From assembly GCA_002189105.1 (NCBI GenBank), contig NIOB01000002.1:620001-684000 (forward strand): a stretch of 64,000 nt of DNA, read 5' to 3'. The position numbers were made by a program, and so were the translations under genes. Shown one piece after another: positions 41,784 to 50,186 of this stretch. Numbering within the stretch: position 1 is the stretch's first letter; every line of letters starts with the position of its first letter. The stretch comes from Saccharibacillus soli. GTDB taxonomy: Bacteria > Bacillota > Bacilli > Paenibacillales > Paenibacillaceae. Under the pieces are notes generated by a model. The model was not told where the DNA came from and did not search any database. It saw nothing but the letters and a program-made list of their open reading frames with translations.

Positions 41784-42740
41784 ATGGACTTGACCCAACA
41801 GGCTCACGGACTCGCACTAAAAGGGCGCGATCTTGTCGAGTTGACCGATTATACAACGGAAGAAATTCAATACCTGCTGGATCTGGCGATCGAACTCAAA
41901 CGCAAGCAGAAGGCGGGCGAAGTGTTCCGTCCGCTGGAAGGCAAGACGCTGGGGATGATCTTTGAAAAATCGTCTACCCGTACCCGCGTATCGTTTGAAG
42001 TCGGGATGTTCCAGCTTGGCGGCCATGCTCTTTTTCTCAGCAAAAATGACATTCAGCTTGGACGCGGCGAGACGATCTCCGATACAGCAGGTGTGTTGTC
42101 CCGCTACCTCGATGGCATCATGATCCGTACCTTCGGACATGAGAATGTGACGGAACTGGCGAAATACGCAGATATTCCGGTCATCAATGCCCTGAGCGAT
42201 CTGGGTCATCCGTGCCAGGTACTGGCTGATCTTCAGACCATTCAGGAGCACAAGGGTGCGCTTCGCGGCAAAAAGCTGGCCTATATTGGCGACGGCAATA
42301 ACATGGCACACTCGCTGCTGCTGGGCGGCGCGAAGATGGGCATGGACGTCAGCATCGCCAGCCCGGAAGGATACGAGTCAGATGCCGACATCGTACGCCA
42401 GGCGCGTGAGATCGCACAGCAGACCGGATCGAAGATCGATATTGTGCGCGACGCACGCGAAGCGATTGAAAATGCCGATGCGGTATACACGGACGTCTGG
42501 GCGAGTATGGGCTTCGAGGAAGAACAGAAAGTCCGCGAGCTGGCGTTCAAGGACTATCAGGTCAACGAAGAGTTGGTTCAGTATGCGAAGAGTGACTACT
42601 TGTTCCTGCACTGTCTCCCGGCGCACCGTGGTGAAGAAGTGAGCGCAGGCGTGATCGATGGAAAAAACAGCGTGATCTTCGATGAGGCAGAGAACCGTCT
42701 CCATGCACAGAAAGCTGTGATGGCGACCCTGATGGCGTAA
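41784..42740 (+). CDS. argF: ArgF, ornithine carbamoyltransferase
   Basis: Forms citrulline from ornithine and carbamoyl phosphate. The carbamoyl phosphate site is EKSSTRTRVSFEVGM; HPCQVLADLQTIQEH and the ornithine-side HCLPAHRGEEVSAGV are present. 318 residues. The ATG at 41784 follows GGGAGGACG; the open frame back to 41634 overlaps argD and the hairpin and is not used. The carbamoyl phosphate synthase genes (carAB) are not in the window, unlike the arrangement in B. subtilis. Confidence 0.96.
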   Translation: MDLTQQAHGLALKGRDLVELTDYTTEEIQYLLDLAIELKRKQKAGEVFRPLEGKTLGMIFEKSSTRTRVSFEVGMFQLGGHALFLSKNDIQLGRGETISDTAGVLSRYLDGIMIRTFGHENVTELAKYADIPVINALSDLGHPCQVLADLQTIQEHKGALRGKKLAYIGDGNNMAHSLLLGGAKMGMDVSIASPEGYESDADIVRQAREIAQQTGSKIDIVRDAREAIENADAVYTDVWASMGFEEEQKVRELAFKDYQVNEELVQYAKSDYLFLHCLPAHRGEEVSAGVIDGKNSVIFDEAENRLHAQKAVMATLMA

Positions 42741-42782
42741 ACTGGCGGAGGAAAGCGAAGCGAAATCAAACCCGTTCCGATT

Positions 42783-42826
42783 AGCGGCGGTGTCATTTTG
42801 CAATCAGGCAGGATAACGCCGTCGCT
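42783..42826 (+). other. Hairpin in the argF-argG spacer
   Basis: AGCGGCGGTGT (42783-42793) pairs with ACGCCGTCGCT (42816-42826) using two G-U pairs; no T tail. Nearby CATGAATA (42835-42842) resembles half of a Bacillus ARG box, but only weakly. Confidence 0.45.
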
Positions 42827-42881
42827 ATGCCGAACATGAATAGATCGAATTTGAATTTTTAGAGCGGGGGAATGAAGAACC

Positions 42882-44114
42882 ATGGCAAAAGAGAAAATCG
42901 TACTCGCGTACTCCGGGGGACTGGATACGTCGATCATTTTAAAATGGCTGAAAGAAACCTATGATGCGGAGATTATTGCTTTTACAGCGGACATCGGACA
43001 GAAGGAAGAACTGGACGGTCTGGAAGAAAAGGCACTGGCTACCGGCGCTTCAAAAGTATACATTGACGACCTGCAGGCCGAATTTGCCTCGGATTTCATC
43101 TTCCCGATGTTCCAGGCAGCGGCTCTGTATGAAGGCCAATACCTGCTGGGCACCAGCATCGCCCGCCCGCTGATTGCAAAACGCATGGTCGAGATCGCCC
43201 GCGCCGAAGGCGCTACGATGATCGCACACGGCGCGACAGGCAAGGGCAATGACCAGGTTCGTTTTGAACTGGGCGTAGCGGCACTGGCTCCGGACATCAA
43301 AGTGGTGGCTCCGTGGAGACTCGACGAGTTCCGCGATACCTTCCCAGGCCGCGCCGAGATGATCGCCTATGCCGAAAAACACGGTATCCCGGTTACGGCA
43401 TCCGCAGCGAAACCTTACTCCACCGACCGCAACCTGCTGCATATCAGCTATGAGAGCGGCGTGCTGGAAGATCCTTGGTTTGACCCAAGCGCTCCAGAGA
43501 ACAAAGATATGTTCCTGCTCAGCGTCGATCCACAGGATGCACCGGATGAGCCGGAAATGCTGGAGATTGAATTTGAACAGGGCAACGCGGTTGCCTTGAA
43601 TGGCGAGAAGCTCAGCCCGCTTGAAGTGATGAACAAGCTGAACGAACTCGGCGGCAAACACGGCATCGGTCGCGTGGATATGGTTGAGAACCGCTTTGTC
43701 GGTATGAAAAGCCGAGGCGTGTACGAGACTCCAGGCGGTACGATTCTGTTCACCGCTCACCGCAAAATGGAATCCCTGACCATGGACCGTGAGGTCATGA
43801 ACCTGCGCGATTCCCTGCTGACTCGTTACAGCACACTGGTCTACAATGGCTTCTGGTTCGCACCCGAACGTCTGGCTCTGCAAGCCCTGGTCACGGAAAG
43901 TCAGAAAAACGTGACAGGTACCGTTCGCGTGAAGCTCTATAAAGGCAACATCATCGGCGCCGGCGTGAAAAGCCCGGTCAGCCTGTATAATCCGGACATC
44001 GCTACAATGGAAGCCGACCCTAGCCAGGCTTACGACCAAAACGACGCGACAGGCTTTATCCGCCTGAACGCCCTGCGATTGAAAGTAAGCACAGGGGTAG
44101 AAGAGAGCAAATAG
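42882..44114 (+). CDS. argG: ArgG, argininosuccinate synthase
   Basis: Joins citrulline and aspartate using ATP. The N-terminal PP-loop is [17 protein letters not shown], followed by [16 protein letters not shown] and the C-terminal multimerisation tail. 410 residues, normal length. The ribosome site is AGCGGGGGAATG-like at about 42863-42873. It lies between argF and the 808-nt spacer that separates it from argH. Confidence 0.96.
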   Translation: MAKEKIVLAYSGGLDTSIILKWLKETYDAEIIAFTADIGQKEELDGLEEKALATGASKVYIDDLQAEFASDFIFPMFQAAALYEGQYLLGTSIARPLIAKRMVEIARAEGATMIAHGATGKGNDQVRFELGVAALAPDIKVVAPWRLDEFRDTFPGRAEMIAYAEKHGIPVTASAAKPYSTDRNLLHISYESGVLEDPWFDPSAPENKDMFLLSVDPQDAPDEPEMLEIEFEQGNAVALNGEKLSPLEVMNKLNELGGKHGIGRVDMVENRFVGMKSRGVYETPGGTILFTAHRKMESLTMDREVMNLRDSLLTRYSTLVYNGFWFAPERLALQALVTESQKNVTGTVRVKLYKGNIIGAGVKSPVSLYNPDIATMEADPSQAYDQNDATGFIRLNALRLKVSTGVEESK

Positions 44115-44189
44115 GTCTCGAAAATCCTATGCGTTAAAGGCTGGAAAGGTGGGTCGCGTGCGCCGGGAGGATTTTGCTTCGGTCGCGTG

Positions 44190-44239
44190 TTGTAATCGGG
44201 AAGCTAGGATTAGACTGTGAGGAGGCTTCCCGATTACAA
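44190..44239. repeat. Perfect 15-bp inverted repeat after argG
   Basis: TTGTAATCGGGAAGC (44190-44204) and GCTTCCCGATTACAA (44225-44239) flank a 20-bp loop. Neither strand has a T tail. A weaker pair AAAATCCT/AGGATTTT lies at 44119-44126 and 44168-44175. Confidence 0.8.
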
Positions 44240-44431
44240 AGGCGAACTATAGCATATGCTTCCGAAGTGCATTTCTTCGAAATGCTTTAGCTCTTACGCT
44301 AAAATCCTCCCTCTGCCCGCTTGGCCTTTTCCAAACGCGTGGGATGTTCTCCCCCTATTGCAGGGGGTAGAAGAGAAGACAAGGGCGTCCGGCTTTGGTT
44401 CTAAGCCGGACAGAGCGCGACTGGGAAACCC

Positions 44432-44674
44432 GGTCCTGCGCACAGGACCTTGCGAAGCCAAAAAGGTTCCCCTCCGAACGGGAACCTGGTCGAACAGGAA
44501 CAACGAAGTGTTCCGCCTTCGACCCCCGAAGTCTCCCAGCCGGACAGGAGCGACGAAGTGCTCCGCCTCCGGCTCCGGGGCTGCCCGGTCGAACAGGAAC
44601 AACGAAGTGTTCCGCCTTCGACCCCTGAGGTCTTCCGGTCGCACAGGAGCTGCGCAGCCGCTCCGCCTGCGACC
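44432..44674. repeat. Tandem hairpin array between argG and argH
   Basis: Two simple hairpins (GGTCCTG-CGCA-CAGGACC at 44432-44449; GGTTCCC/GGGAACC at 44465-44486) precede four related units at 44488-44524, 44539-44573, 44587-44623 and 44637-44674, period about 50 bp. Each unit is an inverted repeat around a small loop. Units 1 and 3 are identical over about 37 bp. In units 2 and 4 both stem arms change together (GGTCGA/TCGACC, GCCGGA/TCCGGC, GGTCGCA/TGCGACC), so pairing is conserved rather than sequence. The 808-nt spacer (44115-44922) has no gene I can support. Confidence 0.8.
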
Positions 44675-44883
44675 CACCCCCTCGCGTACGCGCCGCACAA
44701 GGCAGCGAACAGCTGCCCGCGCGAGGCACCCGAACCGCATCCAAAGCCGCGGTCGCCGAAGGCAGGCCGGAGCGGCTGGCACCACCCACCGGCACCACCA
44801 ATAAAACAGTAAAGACCTCCCGCCCACCAGCGAAGGAAAGCCCTGCCGCTTACAGGTGTCCAGAGGGCAGTCGCCCTTTGGGG

Positions 44884-44902
44884 CCCTCCCCGCTGGGGAG
44901 GG
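44884..44902 (+). other. GC-rich hairpin before argH
   Basis: CCCTCCCC-GCT-GGGGAGGG followed by TTT, ending 9 nt before the argH ribosome site GGAAGGA. It could act as an attenuator or processing site. Confidence 0.5.
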
Positions 44903-44922
44903 TTTGGGAGGGGAAGGAGCAC

Positions 44923-46329
44923 ATGATGAGCAAACTCTGGGGAGGCCGTTTCACCAAACCAACCGACCGCTTGGTTGAAGAATACACCGCCTCCATTAAT
45001 TTTGATAAAGCACTCGCGGAAGAAGACATTCAAGGCAGCCTGGCGCACGTCGCCATGCTCGGTAAATGCGGCATCATTCCGCAGGCTGATGCCGACACCA
45101 TCGCCGAAGGCCTGATGAAAGTCCTGCACAAGATTGAAGCCGGAGAAGTTGAATTCTCCGTGTCCGATGAAGACATCCATATGAACATCGAAAAACACCT
45201 GATTCAGGAAGTAGGACCTGTCGGCGGCAAGCTGCATACCGGCCGCAGCCGCAACGACCAAGTGGCAACCGACATGCACTTGTACCTGCGCGGCCGCGTG
45301 GTTGAATTGACGGGTCTCGTACAAGCCGTACAGCAGGCGCTGCTCGACCAAGCCAAGCAGCACACGGATACGATCCTGCCGGGTTATACGCATCTTCAGC
45401 GTGCGCAGCCGATCCTGTTCGCTCATCATCTGCTTGCGTATGTCTCGATGTTCCAGCGTGACGCGGAGCGTCTGATGGACAGCTACAAGCGGATCAATAT
45501 CCTGCCGCTGGGAGCAGGTGCGCTCGCGGGTACGACTTTCCCAATCGACCGTCATTTTGTGGCGGAGCAGTTGGGATTTGATGGTGTCTACGAGAACAGT
45601 CTGGACGCGGTTAGCGATCGTGACTTTATCCTGGAATTCCTCTCCGGCGCTTCCATCCTCATGATGCACATGTCCCGCCTCTGCGAAGAGTTGGTACTGT
45701 GGAGCAGCACGGAATTTGGCTTCGTCGAGCTGGATGATGCGTTCTGCACTGGCAGCAGCATCATGCCGCAGAAGAAGAACCCGGACGTAGCCGAACTGGT
45801 ACGCGGCAAGACCGGGCGGGTCTATGGCAATCTGATGGGACTGCTGACCGTGCTCAAGTCGCTGCCGCTGGCTTACAACAAGGACATGCAGGAAGACAAA
45901 GAAGGCATGTTCGATACGGTCGCCACGTTGGACGGGGCGCTGCGCCTGTTCGCGCCGATGATCGCTACCATGCAGGTTCGCACGGGTCGGATGCGCGAAG
46001 CGGTGAACAAAGACTTCTCGAACGCGACGGATATTGCGGACTTCCTCGTAGGTAAAGGCCTGCCTTTCCGGGACGCGCATGAAGTCATCGGCAAGACGGT
46101 GCTGTACTGCATCGAGAACGGCAAATATCTGCTGGATCTCAGTCTGGACGAATTCAAGTCCTTCTCCGATCTGTTCGATGAGAAGATCTATGACGTGCTC
46201 CAGCCGGAAAATGTTGTAAATGCGCGTAATGTCTACGGGGGGACGGCGACGGTGCAGGTGGAAGCCGCAATCGGACGTGCCCAGCAGACGCTGGCATTAA
46301 CGAGCGAATGGTTGGATGCCCGCCTGTAA
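44923..46329 (+). CDS. argH: ArgH, argininosuccinate lyase
   Basis: Splits argininosuccinate to arginine and fumarate, the last step. Fumarase/aspartase superfamily: [34 protein letters not shown] and the signature [20 protein letters not shown] with the flexible catalytic loop. 468 residues. Two ATGs are adjacent (44923 and 44926); either is possible after GGAAGGAG. The frame open to 44878 crosses the GC-rich hairpin and has no ribosome site. A terminator closes the pathway at 46436-46461. Confidence 0.96.
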   Translation: MMSKLWGGRFTKPTDRLVEEYTASINFDKALAEEDIQGSLAHVAMLGKCGIIPQADADTIAEGLMKVLHKIEAGEVEFSVSDEDIHMNIEKHLIQEVGPVGGKLHTGRSRNDQVATDMHLYLRGRVVELTGLVQAVQQALLDQAKQHTDTILPGYTHLQRAQPILFAHHLLAYVSMFQRDAERLMDSYKRINILPLGAGALAGTTFPIDRHFVAEQLGFDGVYENSLDAVSDRDFILEFLSGASILMMHMSRLCEELVLWSSTEFGFVELDDAFCTGSSIMPQKKNPDVAELVRGKTGRVYGNLMGLLTVLKSLPLAYNKDMQEDKEGMFDTVATLDGALRLFAPMIATMQVRTGRMREAVNKDFSNATDIADFLVGKGLPFRDAHEVIGKTVLYCIENGKYLLDLSLDEFKSFSDLFDEKIYDVLQPENVVNARNVYGGTATVQVEAAIGRAQQTLALTSEWLDARL

Positions 46330-46435
46330 TTGGGCGTAATCAAATCGTATATTGGGTACGCATGGCAGGGGAGGCTAATCCTTCGGGACAGGGCTTCTCA
46401 TCTGCTTATGCTGCTGCATGAAGAAATACAGACGG

Positions 46436-46461
46436 GCGTCTCCACTTGGGAGACGCTTTTT
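46436..46461 (+). terminator. Terminator of the arg gene cluster
   Basis: GCGTCTCC-ACTTG-GGAGACGC stem followed by T5. Confidence 0.88.
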
Positions 46462-46614
46462 GTCATAAACATGCCTAGAGATAGGGCTTCCGAGATGCCT
46501 GGATTCTATGCAGACATCCGCAAATCAGGTAAAATGTAGGCAAAGTAGCGGCTGCTCTCGGTGAGGCGATGGCTGAAGGTACATGACTGCCGCAGACTGA
46601 GAGGCGTAGCGTTC

Positions 46615-47751
46615 ATGCTCAAGGATTTATTTGTTAATTTTACGATTTTGGCGACTGTTCTTTTTTTTGGTAATGTTTTTTTGAATCGGTTTCGCAAGTC
46701 CTCCTTGAATGCTCATTCCGCTGTTTTTTTGCCTGTATTGGCGGGGCTTGCATTGGGTGGAGGGGGGATTCTGCTGATGGAGTTTTCTTTTCCGCTCACC
46801 GACTATGCGATTATAGACCTGCGGCAGACGGCGATTATTATTGCGATCTATACGGGAGGACTTCCCGGAGGATTTATTGCCACATTCATTATTGCGGGAT
46901 TTCGGCTGTTTTTTTTCGGCCAGTTCGGTCTGTCTTCGTTTATCGGAGCCGCTAATGGAATTCTGACTTTTTTATTGGTTGCCCTTGTATTACGAAAAGG
47001 TCAACTGGATAAAAGCAGATGGGCCGCTGCTTTTGTCATCCAGTTTGTCGTGCTGATGGTAGGGCTTTATTTTGCTGTAGGGCCAAGCGTGCGGGGCATT
47101 ATTCCTCTATGTGCGTTGGTTACAGTAACGGTCGGTACATTTATCTATCTGATGCTGCGGCATCTTCAGAACTCCAATGAGTCGTTTGCGATTATGGAAG
47201 ATGCGGCTCACCGGGATTTTTTAACCAATTTGTATAATCCCCGCGCCTTCTTCATTGCCTATGAGCGTCGGGTACGAGCTGTCCTCAAGGATAGCGAAGC
47301 ATCTGGATTCGGACTTATTCTAATCGACATCGATCATTTTAAGCAGGTGAATGACCAGTACGGTCACCCGGCTGGAGATGTAGTCCTGCGTCAGGTGGGA
47401 ACGATCCTATCAGCCTGCTCACCCACTGGCGGGTATTGTGCGCGTAACGGAGGAGAAGAGTTTGTCCTGATTATTGATCGCCAGGAGGAAGAAGTGATTG
47501 CGCGGATCGCAGAACGGATTCGGCTGACGATTGAGGGACATCCTTTTCTGCTGGAAGATGAGACTCGCTTGGATCTGACTGTCTCGCTGGGCTACGGCCT
47601 GTCAGACGAAGGCTCGCCCAAGACCTTATTCCAACGGGTGGATGATGCGCTGTATTTGGCCAAGGCATCAGGTCGCAATCGAGTTGGCAGAGCCGCAGCC
47701 GAGGTGGGAGCAGCTGGTCGTGTCGTCGCCAATCTGCGGCAGAAGGCATAG
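46615..47751 (+). CDS. Membrane diguanylate cyclase (5TM-LYT plus GGDEF)
   Basis: Makes cyclic di-GMP. Residues 1-180 form about six hydrophobic segments with the 5TM-5TMR-LYT signature (DLRQTAIIIAIYTGGLPGGFIATFIIAGFRL), a sensor module also found in LytS. The GGDEF domain (about 195-365) is complete: DFLTNLYNPRAFF, DIDHFKQVNDQYGHPAGD, and active site GGEEF at 279-283 with the accepted D-to-E change. The residues five positions before it do not form the RxxD inhibitory site, so feedback inhibition is unlikely. Start ATG 46615 is chosen by the position of the first membrane segment; its ribosome site (GAGAGG) is modest. It neighbours a type IV pilus region, whose function c-di-GMP often controls. 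Confidence 0.9.
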   Translation: MLKDLFVNFTILATVLFFGNVFLNRFRKSSLNAHSAVFLPVLAGLALGGGGILLMEFSFPLTDYAIIDLRQTAIIIAIYTGGLPGGFIATFIIAGFRLFFFGQFGLSSFIGAANGILTFLLVALVLRKGQLDKSRWAAAFVIQFVVLMVGLYFAVGPSVRGIIPLCALVTVTVGTFIYLMLRHLQNSNESFAIMEDAAHRDFLTNLYNPRAFFIAYERRVRAVLKDSEASGFGLILIDIDHFKQVNDQYGHPAGDVVLRQVGTILSACSPTGGYCARNGGEEFVLIIDRQEEEVIARIAERIRLTIEGHPFLLEDETRLDLTVSLGYGLSDEGSPKTLFQRVDDALYLAKASGRNRVGRAAAEVGAAGRVVANLRQKA

Positions 47752-47829
47752 CCATATGTGCTCATTTGATTCGGAATCGCGCAGGTTGAGATGGAAATCC
47801 AATGGCTTGCTCACCAGCTGATCTACATA

Positions 47830-47868
47830 AAAAAGCTCCGTATCCACAAATGGGAAACGGAGCTTTTT
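47830..47868. terminator. Bidirectional terminator between the cyclase and the esterase
   Basis: AAAAAGCTCCGT (47830-47841) pairs with ACGGAGCTTTTT (47857-47868). The A-run and T-run serve the convergent genes on both strands. Confidence 0.85.
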
Positions 47869-47926
47869 CTTATTGAACGCATTCACTCCAGGCAGGCCGA
47901 CTTCGCAAAAGGCTGTCGTGCAGCTT

Positions 47927-48721
47927 CTACTTCTTCGCAGCTTCCGTCTCCAGCGGCAGCCATTCCAGGACACGCTGGATCATCTTGTCCCAGTAGCCCC
48001 ATTCGTGCTCGCCAGGGCCTTCTTCGTACGTAAAGTCCAGTGTACTGGCTTCAGCGGCGGTCCGGAACGTCTGATTGTCGGCATACAGGAAATCCTCGGT
48101 TCCGCAGCATTGATACAGCTTGGGCTTGGGTCCCGTAGACTTCGATACCCGATCCAGCAGGAACAGCAGGTCGTCTTCGCTGCCGCGTACCGTACGGTCT
48201 CCGAAGATCGTTTGCAGCAGCCCGGAGCGCGGGTTGTCCGGATTCTCGGTCATGGCTGCGATGTCGGTTGCGCCCGACAGACTCGCTCCAGCCGCGAACA
48301 GGTCGGGACGACGCAGAGCCAGCTTGAACGCGCCATACCCGCCCATGGACAATCCAGCGGCAAAGTTATCTTCCCGTTTGGCCGACAGAGGGAAAAACGA
48401 ACGTGCCAGCTCCGGCAGTTCTTCGCTGATGAACTCCCAATACTTTTCGCCATATTCCATATCTGTATAGAAGCTGCGATGGACCTGTGGCATCACAATC
48501 GCAATCCCGTAAGCAGCGGCGTAACGTTCAATCGAAGTGCGGCGCAGCCAGATGGTGTCGTCGTCGGACAAGCCGTGAAGCAGGTACAGCGTCTTATGAG
48601 GGCCGGGACGTTTTACGTTTTCCAAGCCGATCTGTGAGCGGGTCTGCTGCGGCAGAATAACCGTCATTGAAGTGCTGAGACCTAACGATTCGGAGAAAAA
48701 GTTGCAGGACAGTAAAGCCAT
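47927..48721 (-). CDS. Alpha/beta-hydrolase esterase (EstA / esterase D family)
   Basis: Putative esterase of 264 residues. The nucleophile elbow is GLSMGGYG with Ser125; HGLSDDD supplies the oxyanion region, a later Asp ([12 protein letters not shown]) and the His in [10 protein letters not shown] complete a plausible triad. N-terminal hydrophobic residues are few and there is no clear signal peptide, so it should be cytoplasmic. The closest known types are tributyrin esterases of lactic acid bacteria and S-formylglutathione hydrolase-like enzymes; the natural substrate is unknown. GGAGGCACATCC-type site precedes the start. It is a single gene convergent with the cyclase. Confidence 0.85.
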   Translation of the reverse strand: MALLSCNFFSESLGLSTSMTVILPQQTRSQIGLENVKRPGPHKTLYLLHGLSDDDTIWLRRTSIERYAAAYGIAIVMPQVHRSFYTDMEYGEKYWEFISEELPELARSFFPLSAKREDNFAAGLSMGGYGAFKLALRRPDLFAAGASLSGATDIAAMTENPDNPRSGLLQTIFGDRTVRGSEDDLLFLLDRVSKSTGPKPKLYQCCGTEDFLYADNQTFRTAAEASTLDFTYEEGPGEHEWGYWDKMIQRVLEWLPLETEAAKK

Positions 48722-48864
48722 GAGTGGATGTGCCTCCTTCTAATCGATACCTGTAATGAATTTAAGAAAACGCTTTATATTTATAAGACTTCGGCTCACT
48801 CTTCCTGATTCCTGCTTACTGCTCCAATACACGTCCAACTAGGTTCAAAAGACCTAAATAATCG

Positions 48865-48918
48865 TTGCTCCACGCGGCCTGAGGCACATATAATGAAAGA
48901 AGGGAAATAGGACGATAT
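48865..48918 (+). promoter_or_regulatory. Promoter region of the minor pilin genes, with overlapping sigma-D-like boxes
   Basis: Sigma-A-like: TTGCTC (48865-48870), 18 bp, TATAAT (48889-48894). Sigma-D-like: TAAT (48891-48894), 16 bp, GACGATAT (48911-48918), the same -10-like octamer as before flagellin gene 1. The two would start about 25 nt apart. Confidence 0.45.
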
Positions 48919-48975
48919 ATAAAGGGATTAAGTGGGCAATAGAGCGGAATGAGGCGTCTAAGGAGGAGAACCTTT

Positions 48976-49533
48976 TTGTTGCAGCGTTTGAAGAAAGAGC
49001 AGGGTTTCACCTTGATTGAGATCCTGGCCGCGATGCTGATCCTGGCGATTGTGGCGTTGGCGTTTACCGCTTATTTTAACAATGCGATGACCTTTTCCAA
49101 GTCGAATCAGAACAAGACGATCATGTCGAACCTGGCACGCAGTGCGATCGTGTATATGCAGAAGCAGGATTTCAAACAGTTGGATCAGTATTTTAAGGAC
49201 AGTCATGCCGTAATCGTCAACGAGAAACCTTCGATTACCTCGGATACCTTTTTGACCTGTGGAGCTTCATCTACCGGCGTCTGCCAGTTCAAAGGAATCT
49301 TCGGCAATACTTCCCCATCGTTAGTCTCCGAAATTCTCAGTCCTTCCGTTAACGGCATCGATTATCAGATTGTGATCTCCTATCAACAAAACCTGGTCAA
49401 GTCCGCCGATAAGGGTGGGGATCTGCTGCTGCCGATTACGGCAACAATCCGTCCACGAACGGAAGGAAGAAGCGGTCCGGGCGCCGATGAAGTCACCGTG
49501 GAGGGATACGTCAATGCAGAAGTTATTCGCTAA
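48976..49533 (+). CDS. Type IV prepilin-like minor pilin 1
   Basis: Prepilin of 185 residues. A short basic leader ends at the peptidase site EQG/FTLIEILAAMLILAIVALAF, with the required Glu at position +5 and a long hydrophobic helix. The C-terminal part is a mixed globular domain with two cysteines (TCGASSTGVC) that could form a disulfide. A TTG at 48976, nine nt after AAGGAGG (48960-48966), is taken as start; the ATG at 48949 would contain that ribosome site. The end overlaps the next prepilin by 20 nt. Likely a minor pilin of the pilus made by the genes at 57-64 kb. Confidence 0.82.
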   Translation: MLQRLKKEQGFTLIEILAAMLILAIVALAFTAYFNNAMTFSKSNQNKTIMSNLARSAIVYMQKQDFKQLDQYFKDSHAVIVNEKPSITSDTFLTCGASSTGVCQFKGIFGNTSPSLVSEILSPSVNGIDYQIVISYQQNLVKSADKGGDLLLPITATIRPRTEGRSGPGADEVTVEGYVNAEVIR

Positions 49534-50152
49534 ATGGCGGCGTGAAGAAGGCGTTACGCTGATTGAGCTGATTGCCGTGCTGTCGATTATGGGATTGGTT
49601 CTCGGCATTATCTCCACGACGATCTTCTTCGGGTTCCGCAGCTATAACCGGATCAGCGTGGAGAATAATCTGCGCGATCAGGGGGATGTGATTATGTCCT
49701 CCATCATCACGGAGCTGTATCGGTTTGCACCTGACCGCATCTATCCACTCACGGATGCGAAGACGAATCGGGTCTATGGGCTGCGATTGGTGAATGAGGA
49801 TGCCACAGGACAACCTGATCTGGCTGGCGCTGATGAGATTATCATAAGCCGTGACGACCAGGGACGGGGGCAGCTCGAGATTCACAAAGCTGAAGGCAAA
49901 GGCACGACGGCCGACGCTTCCAGCAGTGAGCCTTCGGCTGCTCCGGCAGACCCTTATGAATCGACACGCATCCAGGGGGGGCACTTGGTCGTATCGGATG
50001 CCAATACCCAGTCTTCGATCCTGCTTGAAGGAGATGACTTGAATGTCTTTGGCTATCTGAAGACCGGATTGGTCAATATCAAGCTGGTGCTCCAGATGGA
50101 TGATGGAACGGACTCGTCCGAGATTACGCTGGATAGCCGCTTTGGGTTTTAG
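49514..50152 (+). CDS. Type IV prepilin-like minor pilin 2
   Basis: Prepilin of 212 residues beginning MQKLFAKWRREEG/VTLIELIAVLSIMGLVLG, with the conserved Gly and Glu+5. The first mature residue is Val rather than the commoner Phe, as in some PilW/GspJ-type minor pilins. The globular part has a low-complexity Ala/Ser/Glu stretch (about 145-170). It starts inside the end of the preceding gene with GGAGGGA as ribosome site, implying coupled translation. Confidence 0.82.
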   Translation: MQKLFAKWRREEGVTLIELIAVLSIMGLVLGIISTTIFFGFRSYNRISVENNLRDQGDVIMSSIITELYRFAPDRIYPLTDAKTNRVYGLRLVNEDATGQPDLAGADEIIISRDDQGRGQLEIHKAEGKGTTADASSSEPSAAPADPYESTRIQGGHLVVSDANTQSSILLEGDDLNVFGYLKTGLVNIKLVLQMDDGTDSSEITLDSRFGF

Positions 50153-50186
50153 AGGACGGTATTCGATCAGGTAAAGGAGAACAATA

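Noticed and set aside
44488-44674. CRISPR-like array
   Set aside because: Units are themselves inverted repeats of about 37 bp with short related spacers, the spacers are not unique 30-mers, and there are no cas genes.
44256-44804. Open frame of 182 codons across the argG-argH spacer
   Set aside because: It has no ribosome site, its repeats follow the hairpin units, and all frames through the array are open because of high GC. Conservation is of base pairing, not codons.
46330-46539. 69-codon frame after argH
   Set aside because: It runs through the arg terminator and has no ribosome site.
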